A stretch of DNA of 64,000 nt, taken from assembly GCF_900564145.1 (NCBI RefSeq), contig NZ_UOOB01000001.1:3970754-4034753 (forward strand). The letters are read 5' to 3'. The notes under the pieces were generated by a model. The model was not told where the DNA came from and made no database searches. It was given only the letters and a program-made list of their open reading frames with translations. Made by a program: the position numbers and the translations under genes. Below are positions 28,527-37,137 of this stretch, piece by piece; the stretch's first letter is position 1; the number at the start of each line of letters is the position of its first letter. Source of the stretch: Comamonas sp. lk. Its GTDB lineage: Bacteria; Pseudomonadota; Gammaproteobacteria; Burkholderiales; Burkholderiaceae_C.

Positions 28527-29825
28527 ATGACCATGTCCATCGATGCAGGCATCAATGCGCCTGCGGCCGCAGCGCCTGCGCGCAAATCCAATTTCAAACT
28601 GATTCTGTCGACCTCCCTGGGCAGCGGCCTGGAGGTCTATGACAACACCATCTTCAGCTATTTCGCCATCGTCATCGGCCAGCAGTTCTTTGCACCAGCC
28701 GGCGATTACGGCGCCTTGATGCTGTCCGTGGCCGTGTTTGCCGTCGGCTTTCTGATTCGTCCGCTGGGCAGTCTGTATTTCGGCAGCATGGCGGATCGCC
28801 ATGGTCGCAAGAAGACACTGTTCGTGACCATCATGCTGATGGCCCTCGGGGTATTGCTGATCACCATTTGCCCGCCCTACAGCCAGATCGGCATTGCCGC
28901 GCCTATCATCTTGCTGGTGGGCCGACTGCTGCAGGGATTCTCGCTGGGTGGCGAGTTCGGCGCAGCGACCACGCTGGCCATGGAGTCCAGCTCGACGGGC
29001 TCGCGCGGCCATGTGGTCAGCTGGCAAACCGCCTGCCAGGGGGCTGCGACGCTGGCCGGCGCATTGGTCGCATTCTTGCTCACCAAGTACATTCCGCCCG
29101 AGCAGTTCCAGTCCTGGGGCTGGCGCATAGGCTTTGCCATCGGCCTGAGCATTGCGCCCGTGGGCCTGTACATCCGCGCGCAGATGTCGGAGACGCTGGA
29201 CACCACCCGCAGTGCCGCAGCCACGCCGCTGACCGATCTGTGGAAAGGTTATCGCCGCCCAGTGGTGCTGGGCATCCTGATGATGCTGCTCAACTCGTCG
29301 ATGCTGTACATCGTGGTGCTGTACATGCCAACCTATCTGATGCAGCAGCTGCACTTCCCCAGTTCCACCTCCTACCTGACCAGCATTGTTGCCAGTGCCG
29401 TGCTGCTGGTCGTCGTGCCGTTCTCGGGAATGCTGGCCGACCGCATGCAGCGGCGCAAGCCCATCCTGCTGGTCACCATGTTGCTGCCGCCGCTGCTGGC
29501 CTATCCGCTGTTCAGCATGCTCACGGGCACGCAGGCCTTGTGGGAAGCCTTGTTGCTGCTGGGCGGCATGATGGCCATCGTCTCGATGGGCAGTGGCGCC
29601 TTCCTGCTGCTGCTGCTGGAAGCCTTTCCCGTGAAAGTGCGGGCCAGTGGACTGAGCATCATCTACAGCTTTGGTGTGTCCGTTGTCGGTGGCTGTGCCC
29701 AATTGCTGGTTACCTGGTTGATCCGCGTCAGCGGAGACCCTTTGGCGCCGGCCTGGTTCCTGATGGCCTGCGGTGCGATTTCGTATACGGCGCTGCTGCT
29801 GTTCCGCGAGCACAAAGCCCACTGA
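28527..29825 (+). CDS. MFS transporter, metabolite:H+ symporter (MHS) family
   Basis: A 432-residue inner-membrane symporter with about 12 hydrophobic segments. MHS motifs are seen: GSGLEVYDNTIFSYFA near TM1, RPLGSLYFGSMADRHGRKKT after TM2-3, and GRLLQGFSLGGEFGAATTLAME. Relatives carry carboxylates (citrate, alpha-ketoglutarate, shikimate, proline/betaine). It starts 45 nt after the porin. It probably imports the substrate of the downstream amidohydrolase or of the acyl-CoA ligase. Confidence 0.92.
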   Translation: MTMSIDAGINAPAAAAPARKSNFKLILSTSLGSGLEVYDNTIFSYFAIVIGQQFFAPAGDYGALMLSVAVFAVGFLIRPLGSLYFGSMADRHGRKKTLFVTIMLMALGVLLITICPPYSQIGIAAPIILLVGRLLQGFSLGGEFGAATTLAMESSSTGSRGHVVSWQTACQGAATLAGALVAFLLTKYIPPEQFQSWGWRIGFAIGLSIAPVGLYIRAQMSETLDTTRSAAATPLTDLWKGYRRPVVLGILMMLLNSSMLYIVVLYMPTYLMQQLHFPSSTSYLTSIVASAVLLVVVPFSGMLADRMQRRKPILLVTMLLPPLLAYPLFSMLTGTQALWEALLLLGGMMAIVSMGSGAFLLLLLEAFPVKVRASGLSIIYSFGVSVVGGCAQLLVTWLIRVSGDPLAPAWFLMACGAISYTALLLFREHKAH

Positions 29826-29917
29826 TCAGCTCAATCCCCGTCCTGCGCTTTCGGGTGCAGGACCCCAGGGCTGGCGCTGTCTATCGCCCGCCTTTCTTAC
29901 AATAGAGGAGGCTTCCC

Positions 29918-31585
29918 ATGCAAGCCAGCACCGTCATTTTCAGTGCTCGAAAAATCATCACCATGAATCGCAGCCGCCCCGAAGCGACCCATGTCGCCGT
30001 GCGCGACGGTCGCATCCTGGCGGTCGGCAGCCGCGACGAAGTCAGCGGCTGGGGCCCGGCAACATGGGACGACAGCTTCGCCGACAAGGTGCTGATGCCT
30101 GGCTTCGTCGAAGGCCACGCCCATTTGCTCGAAGGCAGCATGTGGGAGCACATCTACGTCGGCTATTTCGACCGCCGCGACCCCAGCGGCAAGGTCTGGC
30201 CGGGACTGCAATCCATTGATGCAGTGGTGGCGCGGCTGGCGGCGGCCCAGGCGCAACTGAACGACCCACAGCGGCCGCTGATTGGCTGGGGTTTCGATCC
30301 CATCTTCTTCGGCGATGAACCGCGCATGACGACCCAGGACCTGGACCGTGTGTCGCGCGAGCGCCCGGTGGTGGTGCTGCACATGAGCAACCACCTGCTC
30401 AACGTCAATCGCGCCACGCTGGCCGCCGTGGGCATGGGCAGTCACACGGCTATTGAAGGCGTTCCCAAGGATGAAAGCGGCGAGCCCACGGGCGAGCTGC
30501 AGGAGTTCGCGGCCATGTTTCCGGTGTTCCAGCTGCTGAGTGAAAAAGCCGGTTTCAGTCTGGGCGAGAACAAGGACACGGCCTGGAATTTCGCGCACAT
30601 CGCGCGGCGGGTTGGCATCACAACATCGACCGATCTGGCCAACCCCCTGAGCGAGAGCGGTGTGGCGCATCTGCGCGCGGCCACCGATGACCCGGCCTTT
30701 CCTATCCGCCTGCTGCCGGCCTTCGCACCTATGCTGTTCAAGGGCGAGGAGGGACCGGCCCACCTCAAAGCGGTCTGCACGCACAACACGGACAAGCTGC
30801 GTTTCGGCCTGGTGAAGCTGGTGCTGGACGGCTCCATCCAGGGTTTTACCGCACGCCTGCGCTGGCCGCATTACTACCAAAACCCGGGCAACACCGGCTC
30901 CAGCGGCAACGGCCTGTGGCTGCTGCCACCGTCCCAGCTTGCCAGCCAGCTGGCGAGCTACCACAGCGAAGGCTTCCAGGTGCATATGCACACCAATGGC
31001 GACGAAGCCTCCGAAGTGGCCATTGACGCGGTCTCGCAGGTGCTGGCTCTGCACCCGCGCCAGGGCCATCGGCATACGCTGCAGCATGCCCAGATGGTGA
31101 ATGGAGCCCAGCTCGCGCGCATGGCCGAGCTGGGTCTGTGCGCCAACTTCTTCAGCAACCATATCTATTACTGGGGCGACGCCCACTATGCCAAGACCAT
31201 GGGTCCGGAGCGGGCGCAGCGCATGAACCCCGCAGCGAGCGCCTTGCGCTGTGGCGTGCCTTTCGGCATGCACTCGGATGCACCGGTGACGCCGCTCGGG
31301 CCTTTGTTCACCGCCTGGTGTGCGACCAACCGGCTGACCCTGTCGGGGCGTGTGCTGGGTGAGAGCGAGCGCATTAGCGTTGCGGATGCCTTGCATGCCA
31401 TCACGCTGGGCACGGCCTGGACGCTCAAGATGGACCATGAAATCGGTAGCATCGAATGCGGCAAGTTCGCAGATTTTGCGGTGTTGGAAGACGACCCGCT
31501 GGTCGTGGCTCCCGAACGGCTCAAGGATGTGCGGGTTTGGGGCACGGTACTGGGCGGGCGCGTCATGCCAGCGCATCAGGCATGA
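29918..31585 (+). CDS. YtcJ-type metal-dependent amidohydrolase
   Basis: A 555-residue amidohydrolase family 3 (YtcJ-like) hydrolase. The metal-binding HxH is in LMPGFVEGHAHLLEG (about 60-74). Further conserved blocks are GFQVHMHTNGDEAS, RHTLQHAQMV and GMHSDAPVTPLGP, the last with the metal-binding Asp. It hydrolyses an amide, formyl or related bond of an unknown compound. AGAGGAGG precedes the ATG. Its stop overlaps the start of a CobW GTPase as ATGA, suggesting that this enzyme is the client of that metallochaperone. Confidence 0.9.
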   Translation: MQASTVIFSARKIITMNRSRPEATHVAVRDGRILAVGSRDEVSGWGPATWDDSFADKVLMPGFVEGHAHLLEGSMWEHIYVGYFDRRDPSGKVWPGLQSIDAVVARLAAAQAQLNDPQRPLIGWGFDPIFFGDEPRMTTQDLDRVSRERPVVVLHMSNHLLNVNRATLAAVGMGSHTAIEGVPKDESGEPTGELQEFAAMFPVFQLLSEKAGFSLGENKDTAWNFAHIARRVGITTSTDLANPLSESGVAHLRAATDDPAFPIRLLPAFAPMLFKGEEGPAHLKAVCTHNTDKLRFGLVKLVLDGSIQGFTARLRWPHYYQNPGNTGSSGNGLWLLPPSQLASQLASYHSEGFQVHMHTNGDEASEVAIDAVSQVLALHPRQGHRHTLQHAQMVNGAQLARMAELGLCANFFSNHIYYWGDAHYAKTMGPERAQRMNPAASALRCGVPFGMHSDAPVTPLGPLFTAWCATNRLTLSGRVLGESERISVADALHAITLGTAWTLKMDHEIGSIECGKFADFAVLEDDPLVVAPERLKDVRVWGTVLGGRVMPAHQA

Positions 31586-32541
31586 CGGCCGCTCTGCATT
31601 CCGGCGTCACCCACCTGACGGTGATCGGCGGCTTTCTTGGCGCGGGCAAGACCACGCTGCTCAACCATATCCTGAGCAGCGGTTTGAGCGAGCGCACCAC
31701 GCTGTTGATCAACGATTTCGGCAGCGTGAACATCGACGCGGACGCGATTGCCTGGCGGTCTGGAGACGTCATACAGCTGACCAATGGCTGCATGTGCTGC
31801 AGCGTGGGAGGCGACTTTTCCCAGGCGCTGCTGCGCGTCATGGAGCAGCCGCCCGAGCGCATCATCATCGAAACCAGCGGCGTCTCCGATCCCTGGAAAG
31901 TCGCCCAGGTCGGCCTGATAGGGCCGCGCCTGCGACTGGACGCCGTGATCGTGCTGGTGGATGCCACATCCGTACGCCAGCATGCGCGGGACCGCTATGT
32001 CGGAGAGGTCGTTTTGAGCCAGCTGCACGCCGCCGACATGCTGGTGCTGAACAAGACCGATTTGATCAGCCCGGCACAGCGCAGCGAACTGCACGCCTGG
32101 CTGGCCGAAACCGCACCGCGCGCTCCCATCCTGGATGCCGTGAACGGCGCGCTGCCACTGGACTTGCTGCTTCACACGCCGCAGGAAAGAGAGCACGGGC
32201 GCAGTGCACGCTTGGGTCAGCCTGGATCTTGGCAGGTCAAGCGGCACGATACGGCATTCTTTCGCTGGCAATGCCTGGATCGGGGCCTGCTGGATGCTCA
32301 ACGCCTGCAAGAGCAGCTCGACAAGCTGCCCGCTGAAGTCCTGCGCATCAAAGGCTTTGTGCGTCTGTCCAGCGCGCCCGAGCAATGGCAAATGCTGCAA
32401 TGGGCCGGCCGGCGCTGGCAGTTGACGCCTGCGCCAGAACATCGTGCCGGCGACGAAGCGCAGTTGGTGGCCATTGGCACGCCCGCGGATTTCGACCTCC
32501 GGGTGCTGGACCAGGCGTTTGCGCGGGCACGGGCGCAGTAA
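31582..32541 (+). CDS. CobW/COG0523 metallochaperone GTPase
   Basis: 319 residues. Walker A GGFLGAGKTT is at 16-25. The metal-binding CxCC motif (C70, C72, C73) lies in TNGCMCCSVGG, GTPase ETSGVSDP and NKTDL follow, and a C-terminal CobW domain ends the protein. The open frame extends to 31456, but the ATG at 31582 overlapping the amidohydrolase stop (ATGA) is the natural start. Family members deliver zinc, cobalt or iron to specific enzymes. Direct coupling to an amidohydrolase suggests a dedicated pair. Confidence 0.92.
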   Translation: MTAALHSGVTHLTVIGGFLGAGKTTLLNHILSSGLSERTTLLINDFGSVNIDADAIAWRSGDVIQLTNGCMCCSVGGDFSQALLRVMEQPPERIIIETSGVSDPWKVAQVGLIGPRLRLDAVIVLVDATSVRQHARDRYVGEVVLSQLHAADMLVLNKTDLISPAQRSELHAWLAETAPRAPILDAVNGALPLDLLLHTPQEREHGRSARLGQPGSWQVKRHDTAFFRWQCLDRGLLDAQRLQEQLDKLPAEVLRIKGFVRLSSAPEQWQMLQWAGRRWQLTPAPEHRAGDEAQLVAIGTPADFDLRVLDQAFARARAQ

Positions 32542-32715
32542 CCTTCAGCACCTCAGGTGCAGTAGTGACTCGGGAAATGGACCGGTAAAAGTGGCGGAGC
32601 TCAACTGCGCAACTACACGCCATTGCGACTGCATGCATCTTTCATTTGAGCTCAGAAAAAGCTAGTTAAACAGTTTCACGTTCTCTAAACAACGATTCTT
32701 CAAGGAGATCATTAA

Positions 32716-33471
32716 ATGGGCCGTCTGGAAGGAAAAACTGCCATTATCACGGGCGCGGCGAGTGGCATTGGCCGCAGCTCAGCATTGCTGTTCGCTCGCG
32801 AGGGCGCTAATGTTGTAATCGCAGACATTGATCACGAGGGTGCTTGCAAAGTTGCGGAGGAGATTGCAAACACCAATGGACGCGCTATCGCGGTGCGTAC
32901 CGATGTGACCGAGGAACAAAGCATGTTGGCGATGATCGACATGGCCTTGTCCGCCTTCGGGAGCATCAACATCCTCTACAACAATGCGGGAGGTTCCACT
33001 CCGCGAGACAGCAATGTGGTCGACGCACCCGTTGACGAGTTCTGGCGAGCCATCAAGCTTGATCTCTGGGGTACTTTCCTCGGTTGCAAACTTGTCATTC
33101 CTCACATCGTCAGGGCGGGAGGAGGAGCCATCATTAATACAACTTCGAACGTGGCGTTGATTGGCTGTCCCGGCGTGGATTGCTATACCGCCGCCAAAGG
33201 AGGTGTCGCGGCACTCACTCGCTCCCTTGCTGTTGAGTTCGCCTCCAAGCGTATTCGTGTCAACGCCATTGCGCCAACTATAACGATGACGCCACGCGTG
33301 GCCGAGCGAATCAAGACAGCCGTCGGAGCAAGTGGACATGCCTCACGAAATCATCTGGGCCTCGCTTACCCTGAAGATATTGCGCTCACTGCGCTCTATC
33401 TAGCATCAGACGACTCTCGTATGACGACTGGTTCGATTCAAGCGCCAGATGGGGGCTCAACGATCTCATGA
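32716..33471 (+). CDS. Short-chain dehydrogenase/reductase
   Basis: A 251-residue NAD(P)-dependent oxidoreductase. Cofactor motif TGAASGIG is at 12-19, with VVIADID giving an acidic residue that suggests NAD preference. NNAG, the active-site YTAAK, and a C-terminal GSIQAPDGGSTIS are present. CAAGGAG lies about 6 nt before the ATG. It stands 174 nt after cobW without clear operon linkage, and its codon use is visibly less GC-biased than its neighbours', which may indicate acquisition. Substrate unknown. Confidence 0.88.
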   Translation: MGRLEGKTAIITGAASGIGRSSALLFAREGANVVIADIDHEGACKVAEEIANTNGRAIAVRTDVTEEQSMLAMIDMALSAFGSINILYNNAGGSTPRDSNVVDAPVDEFWRAIKLDLWGTFLGCKLVIPHIVRAGGGAIINTTSNVALIGCPGVDCYTAAKGGVAALTRSLAVEFASKRIRVNAIAPTITMTPRVAERIKTAVGASGHASRNHLGLAYPEDIALTALYLASDDSRMTTGSIQAPDGGSTIS

Positions 33472-33507
33472 GCTAAGAGCCGCTAACACGACTTCCCCTG
33501 AGACCGG

Positions 33508-33529
33508 CATGAAGCATTTATGCTTCATG
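33508..33529. repeat. Perfect 22-nt palindrome
   Basis: Arms CATGAAGCAT and ATGCTTCATG are separated by TT, about 40 nt after the SDR stop. No T-run follows, so it is more likely a protein-binding site or element remnant than a terminator. Confidence 0.6.
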
Positions 33530-33667
33530 CTCTCATGGCAAGACAACCCGTTAGCAAAGAGCTGGTCGATTCACTTTGAATTGAGCGACTGCATACGGTC
33601 TCAGGGGTGTTCTCGGATTTATTCACGGGGGTTCCCGCGCTAGCGAATCCAACCCATTGAATCTTCG

Positions 33668-33702
33668 ATAGAAAAAGCGCTCATAAAGAGCGCTTTTTCT
33701 AT
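33668..33702. terminator. Strong bidirectional terminator before puuD
   Basis: A 15-bp perfect stem (33668-33682 with 33688-33702) has core AAAAAGCGCTC and a 5-nt loop. A-runs and T-runs sit within the stem, so it serves both strands. Confidence 0.9.
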
Positions 33703-33808
33703 TAGGGAAAGGGAGTTTACGACTTTGGTGCCGCAACCCACTCCATGGAAAGCCGCATGGATACTAGGCCGATGTTTACGACTTTAATTACCCAGAATAA
33801 CAGACGCA

Positions 33809-35131
33809 TCAGTTCACCGAAGCGCCAGACTCGTACCAGTTCTTGACCAGATTGCGCTCGTCATCCGACAGGGCGCCAGGATTGCCGAAAGGCATTTTGC
33901 GCAACTGAACCACTTGTTGGTAGATCTGCTGGGCATGCGATTTGACGGCTTCCGGAGAATCCAGGCGCACGCTCTTTTGCTGAATGGCCGCACCGTGGCA
34001 CAGCACGCAATGCTGTTGGAACACGGCATTGACCTTGGCAAAGCCATCACCGCCTGCAGCGGCTACCGCAGGAGCGGCTGGCACGGCAGCTTCAGGTGCC
34101 GCAGCAGGCGCAGTTGCCGAAGCTTCAGGCGCTGGAGCAGCAGGAGCCACCGCAGCAGGAGCGGGAGCGGCGGCAGGAGTTACAGCGGCAACAGGAGCAG
34201 GAGCCGGCTTGAGCCAGGCAAACACGGCAATCAGCGCGACCACGCCCACTGCTGCATAAGGCCAGGGGTGGCTGTTGCGACCCAGCTTGAAGCCATGGCG
34301 CATCACAAAGAACTGGCGAATGGCAGCACCGGCAAACATCATGCCGATCAGAACCAGCCAGTTCAGCTCATGGCTGTACAGCCAACCGTAGTGGTTGGAC
34401 AACATGGCGAACAGCACGGGCAACGTGAAGTAGGTGTTGTGCACGCTGCGCTGCTTGGCGCGCTGGCCGTGCAGAGGGTCCACAGGCTGACCGGCCTTCA
34501 GAGCCGCCACCACCTTGCGCTGGCCAGGGATGATCCAGAAGAACACGTTGGCACTCATGGAAGTCGCGATCATCGCGCCCATCAGCAGGAAGGCAGCCTG
34601 GCCGGGGAAGATGTGGCAGGCCAGGAAGGCGGCAATACACACCAGCACCAGCACCATGGCGCCAACGGTGGCGTCGCCATTCTTCTTCTGACCGAAGGTA
34701 CGGCAGATGAAGTCATACAGCAGCCAGAAGACGACCAGGAAGGACAGTGCGGAGCCGATGGCTGCAGCCGAGCTCATGGCATTCGGATCACCGGGATTGA
34801 CCAGATAAATCTTGGCATTCCACAGATAAGAAACTGTCAGCAGCGCAAAGCCGGACAGCCAGGTGGTGTAGCTCTCCCAGTAGAACCAATGCAGGTGATC
34901 CGGCATCTTGGGAGGTGAGACATTGAACTTGACGGGGTGGTAGAAACCACCGCCGTGCACAGCCCAGAGTTCGCCGCTGACGCCTTGTTTCTTCAAGTCT
35001 TCATCGACAGGCGGCGTCAAGCTGCTGTCCAGGAACACGAAATAGAAAGAGGAGCCCACCCAGGCAATGGCGGTAATGACGTGGAGCCAACGCAATAGCA
35101 GGTTGGCCCAGTCGAGAATGTAGCTTTCCAT
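33809..35131 (-). CDS. puuD: Membrane urate hydroxylase with cytochrome c domain
   Basis: Oxidises urate to 5-hydroxyisourate with electrons going to the respiratory chain instead of O2. 440 residues. The DUF989-type membrane domain spans about 1-310 with roughly eight hydrophobic segments (LLRWLHVITAIAWVGSSFYF first). A long Ala/Pro linker follows (about 308-358), then a C-terminal cytochrome c domain with haem motif CVLCH (C375-H379). The frame extends upstream of 35131, but the internal start MESYILDWAN fits the family. Its product is the substrate of uraH at 38.6 kb. A TGTATACA site lies 134 nt upstream. Confidence 0.95.
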   Translation of the reverse strand: MESYILDWANLLLRWLHVITAIAWVGSSFYFVFLDSSLTPPVDEDLKKQGVSGELWAVHGGGFYHPVKFNVSPPKMPDHLHWFYWESYTTWLSGFALLTVSYLWNAKIYLVNPGDPNAMSSAAAIGSALSFLVVFWLLYDFICRTFGQKKNGDATVGAMVLVLVCIAAFLACHIFPGQAAFLLMGAMIATSMSANVFFWIIPGQRKVVAALKAGQPVDPLHGQRAKQRSVHNTYFTLPVLFAMLSNHYGWLYSHELNWLVLIGMMFAGAAIRQFFVMRHGFKLGRNSHPWPYAAVGVVALIAVFAWLKPAPAPVAAVTPAAAPAPAAVAPAAPAPEASATAPAAAPEAAVPAAPAVAAAGGDGFAKVNAVFQQHCVLCHGAAIQQKSVRLDSPEAVKSHAQQIYQQVVQLRKMPFGNPGALSDDERNLVKNWYESGASVN

Positions 35132-35473
35132 AGCTCTCAACCTTGGCAGCGTGGGGCTGCCGTTCAACCTGCTCACCACTGCGGGCGCTCTGAGCAGTAG
35201 AAAAGGCCACGCTCCCTAGGCTAAAAGCTTAGGGGCACCGCTGCGACCTGTCTGTTGACAAAAATTGTATACACTTAACTACGTCAAGCCAATCAAACAA
35301 TGCTTCTCAAGCCTCAGTGATTTCCCTTGGTTGGGCATTTTTTGGCTCCGTTGCGCACTGGCTGCTCCACTGAAAACCGATGTTTCGCAGGGCTGACGTC
35401 ATCTGCAACCCAGCCAGAGGTCGATGCCGGGCGGCCCGGGAACCGGGCATTCTGATTGGCGAAGACGGATGCT
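35132..35473. promoter_or_regulatory. Upstream region of puuD
   Basis: A 342-nt gene-free spacer between xdhC and puuD. It contains the TGTATACA site at 35265 and, on the minus strand, a TTGACG -35-like hexamer at 35282-35287 just upstream of that site, so the operator would overlap the puuD promoter. Confidence 0.5.
35265..35274. promoter_or_regulatory. TGTATACA-type operator (site 2, puuD)
   Basis: Sequence AATTGTATACACTT around the core. It matches the sites at uraH (read on the other strand) and at the permease almost base for base. Confidence 0.7.
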
Positions 35474-36301
35474 TCAGTGCTGCAGGTTTTGCAGCAGCTG
35501 CGCGGCAACGGCGACGGCAATCACATCGGGCTCCTTGCCCGTGATGCCGGCCACACCAATAGGGCAGGTCACTTGTGCCAGCTCTGTGTCGCTAAAGCCT
35601 CTATCGCGCAAACGGCGCCTGAAGGTTGCCCATTTGGTTTTGCTGCCTATGAGGCCGATGAAACCCAGATCGGCTCTGGCCCGCTGACGCAGCAGGCACT
35701 GGGCCACGATCTCCAGATCCTCTGCATGGCTGAAGCTCATGATCAGCACCTGCGACTGTGCAGGCAAATCGTGCACCGCTGACTGCACGGGATCGGAGTA
35801 CTCGCATTGCACACCCAAGGCCACATCCTCGGGAAATACGGCGTCACGGCTATCCACCCAGACAACACGGTACGGCAGGCAAGAGAGTATGCGCACCAGG
35901 GCATGGCCCACATGCCCGGCCCCAAACAAGGCGACGCTGCGCGAAGGCATGGGCAGCAAGGCCTGCAAGCGCTGCTGCTCTCCCGCTGCATAAAACGTAT
36001 AGCTGAGAACCACGGCACCGCCACAGCACTGCCCCAGACTGGGGCCTAGCGCGTAGTGCTGAGTCACGGGCTGTGCCGACGCCTCAGCCCCAGGCGGCTG
36101 GGCCACCAAACGCCGGGCATGCTCTATGGCCTGCCATTCCAGATGGCCTCCGCCAATGGTTCCGAACACGGTATCGGCAAAAACGGCCATCCACGCCCCT
36201 GCTTCACGCGGAGCCGATCCGCGCGTGCTCGCCACCTGCACCCAGCACAGCGGTTGCTCCGCCACGCGGGCCAGAATGCTTTTGTATGACTGACTCCACA
36301 T
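35474..36301 (-). CDS. xdhC: XdhC-type molybdenum cofactor insertion protein
   Basis: Binds and sulfurates molybdenum cofactor and inserts it into xanthine dehydrogenase-type enzymes. About 275 residues. The N-terminal XdhC/CoxI domain has VQVASTRGSAPREAGAWM and GTIGGGHLEWQAI. The conserved GQCCGG follows. A C-terminal Rossmann domain has LFGAGHVGHALVRIL, FIGLIGSKTKW and CPIGVAGITGKEPDVIAVAVAAQLL. The frame begins at 36373, but homologues begin near MWSQSYKSIL, so 36301 is preferred. No xdhA/xdhB lies beside it. The nearest candidate client is the hydroxylase at 4-8.7 kb. Confidence 0.9.
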   Translation of the reverse strand: MWSQSYKSILARVAEQPLCWVQVASTRGSAPREAGAWMAVFADTVFGTIGGGHLEWQAIEHARRLVAQPPGAEASAQPVTQHYALGPSLGQCCGGAVVLSYTFYAAGEQQRLQALLPMPSRSVALFGAGHVGHALVRILSCLPYRVVWVDSRDAVFPEDVALGVQCEYSDPVQSAVHDLPAQSQVLIMSFSHAEDLEIVAQCLLRQRARADLGFIGLIGSKTKWATFRRRLRDRGFSDTELAQVTCPIGVAGITGKEPDVIAVAVAAQLLQNLQH

Positions 36302-36449
36302 CCCTGCATATTCACTGATTTTTGGCAACTGCTCAGATAGAAACTGATATGAACTGCGCATCAAAGCTGCCATACCCGCAGCACCTCCTACAGCAGCTTC
36401 ACCTGACTTCTGCTGTACTTGCGCACTGCGGCGCAGTATCTTTTTGTGA

Positions 36450-36485
36450 CCGTGGCGGCGAATCTCTGCGGTTTCCCCGCCACGG
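36450..36485. repeat. Hairpin upstream of TonB-like gene
   Basis: Arms CCGTGGCGG / CCGCCACGG are separated by 18 nt, just before the next gene's start. No T-run. It may be a leader structure. Confidence 0.35.
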
Positions 36486-36510
36486 CGGCATTTGGAGATA
36501 CGCTTGACCT

Positions 36511-37041
36511 ATGTCGGAGAACACTGAAATGCCCCAAAACTCACAGCCAACCGTCACTCCCGCCGAGCGCAAGAACCCTTTGCGCTGGGCGGCGGCCATG
36601 GTCGCCTCGATCACAGCCCTGATTACTGGCTGCCAGATCGTGCCCGGAAGCATGGGTCCCGGCCCCGGTCCTAGCCAAGGCCCCGCCCCCTTCTCTTCCT
36701 CCGCCACCACACCCAAAGCCTACCGCCAGGATGCGGCCAAGCATGTTTACGCCCGCAATGCGGATCGCATCTACAAGGGCATGCTGCCGCCCATGCTCTA
36801 TGCAGTCGGCGTGCTGCAGGTCTCGGTCGATGGTCAGGGCCGTGTCACCAAGCTGCAGTGGATGCGCGCGCCATCGCATGCGCCCGAAGTGGTCTCGGAG
36901 ATTGAACGCACGGTACGCTCTGCGGCGCCCTTCCCCGCCCCTGCACGCATGGGGCAGGTGGTTTACACCGACACCTGGCTTTGGGATAAATCCGGCCGCT
37001 TCCAGCTCGACACGCTGACCGAAGGCCAGCGAGAGCAATAG
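36511..37041 (+). CDS. TonB C-terminal-like lipoprotein, function unknown
   Basis: 176 residues. A short polar N-terminus precedes a hydrophobic stretch ending with a possible lipobox (ALITGC, Cys near 41), then a Gly/Pro-rich spacer (GPGPGPSQGPAP). The C-terminal domain (about 75-170) resembles TonB: VLQVSVDGQGRVTKLQWMRAPSHAPEVVSEIERTVRSA. The ATG at 36511 may be too early; the ATG at 36529 has GGAGA about 9 nt upstream. No exbB/exbD nearby, so it may not be a true energy transducer. Confidence 0.75.
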   Translation: MSENTEMPQNSQPTVTPAERKNPLRWAAAMVASITALITGCQIVPGSMGPGPGPSQGPAPFSSSATTPKAYRQDAAKHVYARNADRIYKGMLPPMLYAVGVLQVSVDGQGRVTKLQWMRAPSHAPEVVSEIERTVRSAAPFPAPARMGQVVYTDTWLWDKSGRFQLDTLTEGQREQ

Positions 37042-37074
37042 CGGCCGCAAAGCTCAAATAGGATCCATCCATGA

Positions 37075-37100
37075 AAAAACCGGCCAAATGGCCGGTTTTT
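37075..37100. terminator. Bidirectional terminator TonB-like / SYLF gene
   Basis: Stem AAAAACCGGCCA / TGGCCGGTTTTT with a 2-nt loop lies between convergent genes. Confidence 0.9.
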
Positions 37101-37137
37101 GACGAGGAGAGCATGTGCTCCCTGGCGGCGTGGCCGC

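Larger units (their letters stand above)
33472..33808. other. Gene-free spacer after the SDR
   Basis: Contains the short palindrome at 33508-33529 and the terminator at 33668-33702. No supportable gene was found; the bases near 33640 resembling a T-arm are not part of a tRNA. Confidence 0.6.

Noticed and set aside
29780..29788. GTATAC inside the MHS transporter gene
   Set aside because: Lies within coding sequence and lacks the flanking TG/CA of the other sites, so it was not counted as an operator.
33600..33660. tRNA-like GGTTC...GAATCC stretch
   Set aside because: No acceptor or anticodon stems could be built around it.
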